From JAGXTF01 sp040376005 (GTDB lineage: Bacteria; Bacteroidota; Bacteroidia; NS11-12g; UBA955): a DNA stretch of 8,093 bases. The stretch covers positions 1 to 8,093 of the forward strand of contig JBEIRK010000115.1 in NCBI GenBank assembly GCA_040376005.1, written 5' to 3'. A program made the position numbers and the translations under genes. The notes under the pieces are model-generated. The model was not told the origin of the DNA and made no database searches. It worked only from the letters and a program-made list of their open reading frames with translations. This document shows positions 1-6,516 of this stretch, one piece after another. The first letter of the stretch is position 1. Each line of letters begins with the position of its first letter.

Positions 1-587
1 GGCTGGTTCAGTTCGTGGCTTGACAAGCCTGTACCCGCTGCAGGAGAAAAAGGTTGTATGGTGTATCCTTTGTATAAATAGCCCCTGTTGTAGAGTTCTT
101 TTAAGATATACCAAAGGGTCTCAATGTAGTTGTTTTCGTAGGTGATGTAGGGGTCGGAAAGATCTACCCAATAGCCAATGCGGCGGGTAAGGTCATCCCA
201 CACATCCTTAAACACCATCACGTCTTTGCGGCATTCTTTGTTGTATTCCTCAACAGAGATTTTGGTTCCGATATCATCCTTGCGAATACCGAGTCGTTTT
301 TCTACTTGCAGCTCAATGGGAAGACCGTGGGTATCCCAGCCGCCTTTGCGTTCTACGCGATAGCCTTGTAGGGTTTTGTACCGGCAAAAAATATCCTTGA
401 TGGCGCGCGCCATCACGTGGTGAATGCCGGGCATTCCGTTCGCACTTGGCGGACCTTCATAAAAGGTAAAAGCCTTATCGGCAGGGCGCTGCTGCACACT
501 TTTCCCGAAAATGTTTTCTTGTTCCCAAAATTGGAGGACTTCTTTTTCTATTTCCGGCCAGTTGAGTTGTTTCAGTGTGCGATACAT
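1..587 (-). CDS. ileS: Isoleucyl-tRNA synthetase, N-terminal part (cut by window edge)
   Basis: This is a class I aminoacyl-tRNA synthetase that charges tRNA-Ile with isoleucine in the cytoplasm. Only the first 195 residues lie in the window; the full enzyme is usually over 1,000 residues. The protein opens MYRTLKQLNWPEIE and reads without interruption to the window edge. The catalytic-core signature is at residues 44-61: EGPPSANGMPGIHHVMAR. The canonical HIGH tetrapeptide is replaced by G54-I55-H56-H57 (bases 417-428). It is followed by KGGWDTHGLPIELQVEK (residues about 81-97), a block conserved in IleRS. The start is ATG at 585-587, and an A-rich leader with no Shine-Dalgarno sequence precedes it. 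The GIHH form is what I know from Bacteroidota and other IleRS2-type enzymes, so this is probably a functional gene rather than a damaged one. The KMSKS loop, editing domain and C-terminal domain lie outside the window. Identification is firm; the IleRS2 subtype is inferred. Confidence 0.96.
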   Translation of the reverse strand, partial: MYRTLKQLNWPEIEKEVLQFWEQENIFGKSVQQRPADKAFTFYEGPPSANGMPGIHHVMARAIKDIFCRYKTLQGYRVERKGGWDTHGLPIELQVEKRLGIRKDDIGTKISVEEYNKECRKDVMVFKDVWDDLTRRIGYWVDLSDPYITYENNYIETLWYILKELYNRGYLYKGYTIQPFSPAAGTGLSSHELNQ

Positions 588-607
588 AGGAATACTTTAT
601 TTTCTTT

Positions 608-648
608 AAAAAAAAGAACCGCAAAATTACTACAAAAGCGGCTCTTTT
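608..648 (-). terminator. T-tailed hairpin between the secreted-protein gene and ileS (second terminator or attenuator)
   Basis: On the minus strand, AAAAGAGCCGC (648 to 638) pairs with GCGGTTCTTTT (622 to 612), giving an 11-bp stem with one G-T pair and a 15-base loop. The 3' arm runs into eight T residues (615 to 608). This has the form of a Rho-independent terminator reading toward ileS, and it ends about 20 bases before the ileS start codon. It could back up the stronger hairpin at 669-698. If ileS is also transcribed from further upstream, it could act as an attenuator. The long loop makes it weaker than its neighbour. Confidence 0.55.
622..629 (-). promoter_or_regulatory. Putative Bacteroidota -7 box for ileS
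   Basis: TAATTTTG on the minus strand matches the Bacteroidota -7 consensus TAnnTTTG exactly. It lies 34 bases upstream of the ileS start codon, which predicts a leader of roughly 25-30 bases. I see no TTTG or TTG at the expected -33 spacing, so the promoter is unconfirmed. The box lies across the loop and 3' arm of the T-tailed hairpin at 608-648. Confidence 0.4.
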
Positions 649-668
649 ACATCATGGGCTATAACAGC

Positions 669-698
669 AAAAAGGCCGACACTGCTGTCGGCCTTTTT
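669..698 (-). terminator. Strong bidirectional Rho-independent terminator
   Basis: AAAAAGGCCGACA and TGTCGGCCTTTTT form a perfect 13-bp stem closed by a 4-base loop (CTGC at 682-685). The GC-rich core has an A tract on one side and a T tract on the other, so the structure works in both directions. It lies 48 bases beyond the stop codon of the secreted-protein gene and is the natural 3' end of the three-gene minus-strand group. Confidence 0.9.
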
Positions 699-700
699 CT

Positions 701-716
701 ATGCCACAAGTGGCAT
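701..716. repeat. Short inverted repeat next to the terminator
   Basis: ATGCCAC and GTGGCAT are perfect 7-base inverted arms around a 2-base centre (AA on the plus strand). The repeat lies between the stop codon of the secreted-protein gene and the terminator stem. In RNA a 2-base loop is too tight, so a hairpin would open to a 6-bp stem. A dyad-symmetric protein-binding site is the other option. No function can be assigned. Confidence 0.45.
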
Positions 717-746
717 GGGGCGTTTCATGAAACTCCCGTTTTGTTC

Positions 747-2273
747 TTAGTCTACCATCAACTTGGTGTTGCCTACGCCATTGTCGAAGACCATGCGAAG
801 CACATACATTCCTGATGGGGAGGTAACGTTTACAACGTTGTGCTCGGAAGGAGTAGCGAAGGTTTCAACCACTCTGCCGTTCATGTCTACCAACTCCGCA
901 CGAAGCAATTTGTGCTCCATCCAGTTATTGTGAATGGTCAATTGACCTTTGCTTGGATTTGGATACACAGTTACGTTGCTGGCCAAATCTTGAGTGCTTA
1001 CACCCACTGAAGATACAAGACCCAAAGACACAGCGATACGCGGTGCGAAATAGCCTTGCAAGCTGTCGATGTAGCGCAATGCGCGAGCTTTGCTTACAAA
1101 TGGGTTAGACTTGTAGCCGTTAGAGTTGATCGCCGTGATTTGCGCTTGTGTGAATCTGCCGCTGGCAGTTAATGCTGCACGCAAATAGTTGGTATCAGCC
1201 CACCATTCCCAAGGACCTGAACCGTTTGCCAAACCAGCAATTGGGAACAAACCATCATATCCGTTGTTCAAACGGTTGGCTTGCATGGTGTAAATATCAA
1301 ATACTTTGCCTTTGTAAGCTGCATTGTTTTTTAGCTCATTTTGGCGTTTGATAACACTGTAGCTACCTGATACGTCAACCACGTTCAATGGAGGATTGGT
1401 ACCTGGTACACTTACAATACCTTCTTTATAAGGTGCGAATGGATCAGAAATACCATGTGTACTGATGATTGGAATTTCGCCTGCGTCCATCCAGCTAGAA
1501 TCTCCAAGGGCGCCGCCCATGTTGAAAGAAATCTGTGCATTGCTGGTGTGTCCTTTGTGGTTTTCACGCACATAAGCACCTACAGTACCTGGGATACGGA
1601 AACCATTGCGGTCGCCCCATGCCAAGCTGTCCAATACCATCCACTTCTTGGTGTTGAAGTTGTAGAATTTGTCCAAACGGATTTCAGATTGCTCATTCAA
1701 GGTTGAATACGCCAAGGTGATATATCCACCTGTACCTTGACCACCTACCGCAATTTTGGTAGTGTCAATGCTCCAAGTGTTGCCACCTGAATACACGTTC
1801 TTTTTGAAATAACGCACTGCTGCACTCATATCCTGAACACCGCGGTATGCCGCGTTGATGATGGTTTCGCGACGTACAGTTTCGTCTGGGCTCGCAGGGT
1901 TCCAGCCCAAACGGTAGCTGATAGAAGCTACTACATAGCCTTTTTCAGCAAACTTGCGGCACATGGCCACTATTGAGCTGTCATCACGCGCACCTGTTGG
2001 TTGCTGATTGATAAATTTAGGAAGGAAGTTGCCTGTGTGAGACATGATAATCAAAGGCTTTTTCGCATCCATATTGCTCGTAGATACGTACATGTCCATG
2101 CGCAGGGTATCCAATTTTGGAGTGCCTGTCAATACGCTGAATGCATCAGCATACATGAGGTTCTTTGTAATCACCACCGAAGAGGCGGGATACATTGAGT
2201 CTACATATTTAATCTGCGCCATGCTCGCGCCGCAAATGAAAAGTGCAGACAGTGAAAGTAATAGTTTTTTCAT
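747..2273 (-). CDS. T9SS-exported alpha/beta-hydrolase-fold protein lacking the usual catalytic residues
   Basis: The 508-residue protein starts with a signal peptide (residues 1-19, ending SMAQ). It ends with a type A T9SS sorting domain (about 434-508): VYPNPSKGQL, then a LVDMNGRVV strand, SGMYVLRM and a C-terminal KLMVD. It should therefore cross the outer membrane and be released or held at the cell surface. The middle (about 37-360) resembles a carboxylesterase-type alpha/beta hydrolase: PLIIMSHTGNF (73-83) sits where the oxyanion-hole strand is expected, GYVVASISYRLG (112-123) is a core strand, and ISTHGISDPFAPY (270-282) fits the acid-residue loop with D277. The nucleophile elbow, however, reads G178-Q-G180-T-G182, with glycine in place of serine. 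No histidine occurs between residue 273 and the sorting domain. An active Ser-Asp-His triad is therefore unlikely, and a binding role or a different chemistry is possible. The gene follows the TonB-dependent receptor by 60 bases. Export and fold are well supported; the function is unknown. Confidence 0.88.
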   Translation of the reverse strand: MKKLLLSLSALFICGASMAQIKYVDSMYPASSVVITKNLMYADAFSVLTGTPKLDTLRMDMYVSTSNMDAKKPLIIMSHTGNFLPKFINQQPTGARDDSSIVAMCRKFAEKGYVVASISYRLGWNPASPDETVRRETIINAAYRGVQDMSAAVRYFKKNVYSGGNTWSIDTTKIAVGGQGTGGYITLAYSTLNEQSEIRLDKFYNFNTKKWMVLDSLAWGDRNGFRIPGTVGAYVRENHKGHTSNAQISFNMGGALGDSSWMDAGEIPIISTHGISDPFAPYKEGIVSVPGTNPPLNVVDVSGSYSVIKRQNELKNNAAYKGKVFDIYTMQANRLNNGYDGLFPIAGLANGSGPWEWWADTNYLRAALTASGRFTQAQITAINSNGYKSNPFVSKARALRYIDSLQGYFAPRIAVSLGLVSSVGVSTQDLASNVTVYPNPSKGQLTIHNNWMEHKLLRAELVDMNGRVVETFATPSEHNVVNVTSPSGMYVLRMVFDNGVGNTKLMVD

Positions 2274-2298
2274 TGTTTATTCGGTTTGTTGTTGTTTG

Positions 2299-2306
2299 CG
2301 AATGTA
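2299..2306 (-). promoter_or_regulatory. Possible -7 box for the secreted-protein gene
   Basis: TACATTCG on the minus strand differs from TAnnTTTG at one base and lies 25 bases before the start codon. The leader that follows is rich in CAA (AAACAACAACAAACC), so it should be unstructured and open to ribosomes without a Shine-Dalgarno sequence. No -33 element is visible. Transcription may instead come from the receptor gene upstream. Confidence 0.25.
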
Positions 2307-2310
2307 ATAT

Positions 2311-2325
2311 ATTTATTTATTTATT
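2311..2325. repeat. Tetranucleotide tandem repeat (ATTT, about 3.75 copies)
   Basis: ATTTATTTATTTATT lies in the 60-base gap between the receptor stop codon and the secreted-protein gene. It begins just upstream of the possible -7 box at 2299-2306, so it would fall in the spacer of that promoter. A change in copy number would alter promoter spacing. With fewer than four copies it may simply be AT-rich spacer. Confidence 0.6.
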
Positions 2326-2333
2326 GCTCTAAG

Positions 2334-5159
2334 TTATGGCTCGTAGGTGATACTGAAGTATATCATACGGCCGATTCTCGGACCGCCATACACCTGGTAT
2401 ACCATGTTATTTGTGAGGTTCGAAGCACCCAGCTTCAATGTGGAATTCCACTTAGGAACTACGCGGTTTACCTGAGCATCTAAGGTCCAATAGCGCGGCA
2501 CATCGCCAGTAAACTGCGGCGAGCCTTCAAACCTAAAGCCTTCTACCCACTTGAAATTGACGTTGAACCCAAGATGCTCTATCTTCAAGTTCTTACTGCC
2601 CAACTTCAGGTTTTTCTTCATATCCGCCGCGCCAAAGGTTACGTTAAACTTGTGGCGCGGGGTGTTGAACGCAGGAATCAAAGGATCGGTGCTGCCCATG
2701 CGGTCGAGTTGGTTCCAACTCCAGTTGGCCCCTGCCATAAAGCAGTCAGCAAACAAATAGGTAAAGGCAGCCGATAATCCCTGCGTGCGTACCTTGTCTT
2801 GGCTATTGCTTGCCACCCTGTAGAGTTGTCCAGAACGTGCCATATTCAACTGTGTGTCGATTTGGGCATCAACTACCAAGCGATATCCTATAAAGTTGCG
2901 GTAGGTGCTGATGTAATATCCCGCATCTACAAGCACTTTGCCTTTTGCCAATATGCCCTTATATCCAATTTCTGCGGTGCGCACCCCTTCCGGACGGATG
3001 GCAGGTATGTTTACTGCTTTTAAGGTATCCAAATTGCGGGTGTTCAAATAATCTACAAAGGTTTGCAGCTCGTAGACATTTTTCACCCCATCAATATTGC
3101 CTAACAAAATGGCTCTACCCACATTGTAGTATAGATATTGGTCTTGCAAGGTAGGATTGCGAATGGCAGAAGAATAACTGGTACGCCATGTATTTCGGCG
3201 GTCTTTAGAATACACCAAAGAAGCAGCAGGCGAAAACAATACAGGGAAATTCTCATTCTTGTCTACCCTTCCCGTGCCTGTGAGTTTCCAGCGGTTGCTC
3301 CACAATCGTTTCTCAAAACCCGCATATGCCCCCGCTTCGCGGTTGCTAATCCTGCGGTTACCCGTATCGAGGAAGATGGTGCCGTTGGTATACGGCCTGT
3401 ACAAACGGGCAGAAAACCCTGTGGTGAATTTCCAATCACCTGAGGTAAATCTTCTCTCCCCGGTGGCGTGATACAAGGCCGAACGGTCGAAGAAGCGGCT
3501 GCCGGTTGGGCCACCTTCTTTGCTATAGGAGTATTGCTGGGTAAAGGACTCCAGTTTTCGCTGAAATTCAGGAGTACCTGGCACCAGTCTACCATAGGCT
3601 GAATCCAAACGTTTGTTTCCTTGGTGGTCAAAACCGGTATTGGCTTGCGCCCGAGCCATGTTGTGCCAACGCACAATGCTGTCATTGTATTTCAACAGGA
3701 GGTTGTTCTGGTCTTCGAAGAAGTTTGGATTGTACTTGGTGCTCGCGGGGTTCGGACTGCCCAATTGATTGTATCCGGGCAATGATTTTACTTTGCCTAC
3801 GATAGAGGTAAACCAATAGTTTTGATAATCTGCATACCAGAACTCTCCCGGCTTGGCATCGCCCTGCATGAGAAAGGAAGTAAGCACGGCATCGTAGGTA
3901 TTTCCTGCATCTTCATTGGTTGCATACAAGCGCAAGTGCCCTTTTTTACCGATAAGTTCTATTCTGTTTTGAAAGAATAAAATTCCATTCAAGCTGTAGC
4001 GGTTATCGCCTTGGTATACTGTGGTACCGGTGCCGAAGTTAAAGCCATACTGCAGCTCGTTTTTATCGTTAATTTTATAGGCCAACATCAAGTTGGTTTT
4101 AAGATTTCGGGTATTGTAATTCACCAAATCTCTTTCCTGATATCCATCGCGGTAAAAGGCGCCTAAACCGGGAGTAACAATGCGTGTATTGGCTGAAACT
4201 TGATCATTGGCAGCGGTACCAAAAACTTCATCGCCATAGCGGTTTACGGCATCATATCCTCCTGGATTGTTCATGCCCGCTTTGCTGTCTGCAGTGGGTT
4301 CATAATTGTCCGCTACCCAGTCAAAAGCACGCATGTAGCTCAATCCCATTTTAAAGGCAAATACATCTCTGCCCTTCTTGTTCTTGTAGCTTTTGGCATA
4401 GCGCATCATAATTTGCCCGAGGTCGCGTTCGCCCACTTTCAATTGTGCGCTGAAGCCTTGGTATTTCCATGGGTCTTTGGTGGTCATACTAATGACACCA
4501 TTGAAGGCATTGGGGCCATAATAGGCACTCGAGGCACCTACCACAATTTCTGTGCTTGCTACATCCAATTCAGAGGCACCCAAAAAATTACCCAAAGAAA
4601 AGTTCAAACCCGGCGCTTGGTTGTCAACCCCATCAATGAGCTGCAAACTGCGCACAGGGCTGGTGCTGTTGAATCCTCTGGTGTTTACAATGCGGAAGCC
4701 CAAGCTCGCCGCCGTAACATCCACACCGCGCAAATGTCCCAAGCTTTCATAAAAATCACTTGCAGGTGTTTCTTTTATGCTTTTAATGCCAATACTTTCA
4801 ACAGTAACTGGACTTTCACGCAGTTTTTCCTTGAGTCTGTTGTGCGTAATCACTGCAGCGCCAATGGCTTTGGACTTATTTTCAGCAGCTACTTCCCAGA
4901 AAACAATGCCTGAAGGCACTTTCAGGGTTAGTGGCTCAATATCGTCCGATGAAAATTCTACCGCATCACCTGCGGCAGCTGTGATTGTAAAGTTACCCAA
5001 ACTGTCTGTTAGGGTTTTCGCACCTGTCTTCTTATGCAATACCTGCACCCCGTCTAGCGGTTGGCTGCTGTTTTTATCGCTTACCCTACCTTTTATAGTT
5101 TGTGCGTTGAGGGCAATGGTACTGATGCAAAAGATGGCAAATAGTATGTTTCTTATCAT
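2334..5159 (-). CDS. TonB-dependent outer-membrane receptor with carboxypeptidase-regulatory-like N-terminal domain
   Basis: This 941-residue outer-membrane transporter is powered by TonB-ExbB-ExbD. Residues 1-20 are a signal peptide (ending ALNAQ). Residues about 21-90 match the CarboxypepD_reg-like domain (IKGRVSDKNSSQPLDGVQV, then a TLTDSLGNFTI strand). The plug follows at about 113-230: SPVTVESIGIKSIKETPASD, VNTRGFNSTSPVRSLQLIDG, and the plug end GASSAYYGPNAFNGVISMTT. The rest is a beta-barrel with many alternating aromatic strands, closing with GGPRIGRMIYFSITYEP. It is close in length to SusC-like proteins, but no SusD-like lipoprotein gene is present, so I do not call it SusC. The substrate cannot be inferred. 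The start ATG follows a perfect -7 box. The gene lies between a serine hydrolase and a T9SS-exported protein on the same strand, which suggests a joint role in taking up or processing an external compound. Confidence 0.94.
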   Translation of the reverse strand: MIRNILFAIFCISTIALNAQTIKGRVSDKNSSQPLDGVQVLHKKTGAKTLTDSLGNFTITAAAGDAVEFSSDDIEPLTLKVPSGIVFWEVAAENKSKAIGAAVITHNRLKEKLRESPVTVESIGIKSIKETPASDFYESLGHLRGVDVTAASLGFRIVNTRGFNSTSPVRSLQLIDGVDNQAPGLNFSLGNFLGASELDVASTEIVVGASSAYYGPNAFNGVISMTTKDPWKYQGFSAQLKVGERDLGQIMMRYAKSYKNKKGRDVFAFKMGLSYMRAFDWVADNYEPTADSKAGMNNPGGYDAVNRYGDEVFGTAANDQVSANTRIVTPGLGAFYRDGYQERDLVNYNTRNLKTNLMLAYKINDKNELQYGFNFGTGTTVYQGDNRYSLNGILFFQNRIELIGKKGHLRLYATNEDAGNTYDAVLTSFLMQGDAKPGEFWYADYQNYWFTSIVGKVKSLPGYNQLGSPNPASTKYNPNFFEDQNNLLLKYNDSIVRWHNMARAQANTGFDHQGNKRLDSAYGRLVPGTPEFQRKLESFTQQYSYSKEGGPTGSRFFDRSALYHATGERRFTSGDWKFTTGFSARLYRPYTNGTIFLDTGNRRISNREAGAYAGFEKRLWSNRWKLTGTGRVDKNENFPVLFSPAASLVYSKDRRNTWRTSYSSAIRNPTLQDQYLYYNVGRAILLGNIDGVKNVYELQTFVDYLNTRNLDTLKAVNIPAIRPEGVRTAEIGYKGILAKGKVLVDAGYYISTYRNFIGYRLVVDAQIDTQLNMARSGQLYRVASNSQDKVRTQGLSAAFTYLFADCFMAGANWSWNQLDRMGSTDPLIPAFNTPRHKFNVTFGAADMKKNLKLGSKNLKIEHLGFNVNFKWVEGFRFEGSPQFTGDVPRYWTLDAQVNRVVPKWNSTLKLGASNLTNNMVYQVYGGPRIGRMIYFSITYEP

Positions 5160-5196
5160 AGGCTTTCTGGGGGAAAAGCTCTCAATAGCGGGTTTT

Positions 5197-5204
5197 CAAA
5201 TGTA
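5197..5204 (-). promoter_or_regulatory. Putative -7 box for the TonB-dependent receptor gene
   Basis: TACATTTG on the minus strand matches the Bacteroidota -7 consensus TAnnTTTG exactly. It lies 37 bases before the receptor start codon, predicting a leader of about 30 bases. A weak TTTA stands about 21 bases upstream, near the stop codon of the serine hydrolase gene, and could serve as a poor -33 element. The receptor may therefore be transcribed independently as well as by readthrough, since no terminator is visible in the 64-base gap. Confidence 0.5.
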
Positions 5205-5223
5205 TAGTATTTTGCTTAAGTCT

Positions 5224-6381
5224 TTAAAGCAATTCGGGTGCAAACTGCTTAATTGTCTCATCTACATAGGTTTGCAAACAATCCGGAATTCTGCCTTTCA
5301 CAGATTTCTTTTGCTTGTTGCCCGTGCGCACGATCACAAGGTCTGCCGCAGGAACCACTGCAATATATTGGCCCAAGGTGCCTTGCAAGGCATACCAAGC
5401 CACCTTGCCTGTGGCGCCAATCCAAACGGCTTGTCCGTATACCGGATCTAGGTTTCCTTTAGTCGCTTGCGCAATAAAACTGCTGTCAATTAGCACTGCA
5501 TTATTTACCTTGCCGTGGTGGAGCAACATGCTGCCCAGGCGGGCATAATCCCGGGAAATGGCATTAAAACAGCAATAGGTAAGTTCCATACCGCCTTCAG
5601 CGTCCGTATGCCAGGTTGCTTTTCTTTCAGCACCTATAGGCTTCCACAACCACTCAGAGGCGAGTTCTGCCACAGGTTTGCCCGTAGCCTTTGTTAGGCA
5701 TAAACCCAGCAACTGTGTAGCTCCACTTTGATATACAAATTTCTTTCCAGGAGCCACGGTCACTTTTACCTTTTTCATGGTCTCTTCCGCAGCGTCACCG
5801 TAATACAGGCGCGCTGTAATTCCGAAAGGATCATAATAACTCTCTTTCCAATCCAAGCCTGCCGTCATGGTGCTTAAGTGGCGCAGTGTTAAGGTTTTGG
5901 CGTATGGTCCTTCCAACCAAGTTAGATACTGAATGGCAGGTGCATCCCAACTTTTAATCTTCCCTTCTTGAATGGCGCGTTGAACCAATAAGGTGGTTAT
6001 GGTTTTGGCCATGGAAAATGAATTGCTGGCAGTGCTATCAGTATGCTGCTGGTAGTAGTTTTCCCAAATCAATGAATCTTTGTGCAATACCAAAAAACTG
6101 GTGGAGCTGGTTTCTTCAAGCATGGCTGACAACGCCTTGGAAGGCGAAGCTGTGTTGAATTTACTCGAAGACAGCAATGGCGCAGTCTGAGTGCCATTGG
6201 CAACTTCACGGGTGTCGAAATCTTGCCCATCATAGATATTGGCAGAAGTATGTCCTGATAAATAACTGAGTCGAACTCCTTTTACCAAATACCCATATCC
6301 TGTGAGATATGCGATGAGTACCACAGCCATAATAAGGGCTGCCAAATAAGCGACAAAGCGCAATAGCCAACGGAAAAACAT
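5224..6381 (-). CDS. Membrane-anchored serine hydrolase of the beta-lactamase (class C/NylB-like) family
   Basis: This is a penicillin-binding-protein/class C beta-lactamase fold hydrolase. Numbering from the ATG at 6379-6381 it has 385 residues. Residues about 5-28 form one hydrophobic membrane segment with Arg residues just before it, which suggests an N-in anchor with the catalytic domain in the periplasm. The S-x-x-K motif is S123-M-A-K126 (SFSMAKTITTLL). It is followed by LTLRHLSTMTAGLDW, typical of NylB/EstB-like esterases and amidases. The second motif is Y217-Q-S219 (VYQSGATQLLG). The usual third motif (KTG or HxG) appears as G334-T-L-G337 in QGTLGQYIAVVP, without Lys or His. The catalytic Ser, Lys and Tyr are intact, so activity is likely, but the substrate (ester, amide or peptide) is unknown. 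A TTG at 6388-6390 would add three residues; ATG is the simpler choice. Role in beta-lactam resistance is not supported. Confidence 0.9.
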   Translation of the reverse strand: MFFRWLLRFVAYLAALIMAVVLIAYLTGYGYLVKGVRLSYLSGHTSANIYDGQDFDTREVANGTQTAPLLSSSKFNTASPSKALSAMLEETSSTSFLVLHKDSLIWENYYQQHTDSTASNSFSMAKTITTLLVQRAIQEGKIKSWDAPAIQYLTWLEGPYAKTLTLRHLSTMTAGLDWKESYYDPFGITARLYYGDAAEETMKKVKVTVAPGKKFVYQSGATQLLGLCLTKATGKPVAELASEWLWKPIGAERKATWHTDAEGGMELTYCCFNAISRDYARLGSMLLHHGKVNNAVLIDSSFIAQATKGNLDPVYGQAVWIGATGKVAWYALQGTLGQYIAVVPAADLVIVRTGNKQKKSVKGRIPDCLQTYVDETIKQFAPELL

Positions 6382-6516
6382 ATTTTTCAATTTTAGGATA
6401 TTTCACTGAAAAGAAAAAATTTTTATCCCTCCCTGCAGGCAAATGAAAAGCATCGTCGGAAATGGCGCGAAAAAGTGGTAAAATTGCAACCCCATTCGAA
6501 CGTATGGGAAATTACA
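6382..6516. promoter_or_regulatory. Divergent intergenic promoter region
   Basis: These 135 bases separate the minus-strand hydrolase gene from the plus-strand E1 gene and must carry both promoters, unless transcription enters from elsewhere. TAAAATTG, one base from TAnnTTTG, occurs on the plus strand at 6479-6486, 30 bases before the E1 start. The same octamer occurs on the minus strand at 6395-6388. The minus-strand copy is so close to the hydrolase ATG that its transcript would be nearly leaderless, so it may not be the real box. A weak GGGAA lies 6 bases before the E1 ATG. No RNA gene or terminator is visible. Confidence 0.45.

Noticed and set aside
417..815. Plus-strand open frame over the ileS start, both hairpins and the end of the secreted-protein gene
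   Set aside because: It would read through two terminator stems and the antisense of conserved IleRS codons. No domain is recognisable.
3263..3685. Minus-strand 140-residue open frame inside the receptor gene in another frame
   Set aside because: The receptor frame is intact across it and has barrel-like composition. The alternative frame is low-complexity and unrecognisable.
4200..4913. Long plus-strand open frame (237 residues) antisense to the TonB-dependent receptor
   Set aside because: It lies wholly opposite well-conserved plug and barrel codons, shows no recognisable domain, and has no promoter or start context. It is a shadow of the receptor gene.
2334..5159. SusC assignment for the TonB-dependent receptor
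   Set aside because: No SusD-like lipoprotein gene is adjacent, and no glycan-active enzyme is seen in the window. A general TonB-dependent receptor call is safer.
4777..5451. Plus-strand open frame across the receptor start and the hydrolase 3' end
   Set aside because: It overlaps two convincing minus-strand genes and their promoter gap, and its protein has no family features despite some hydrophobic stretches.
5224..6381. Antibiotic-resistance beta-lactamase
   Set aside because: The protein is membrane-anchored, has NylB/EstB-like features and lacks the KTG motif. Fold similarity alone does not support a resistance role.
6443..6481. Short upstream reading frame (ATG to TAA, 12 codons) ahead of the E1 gene
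   Set aside because: The possible E1 -7 box lies at its end, so it would not be in the mRNA, and nothing suggests a leader peptide.
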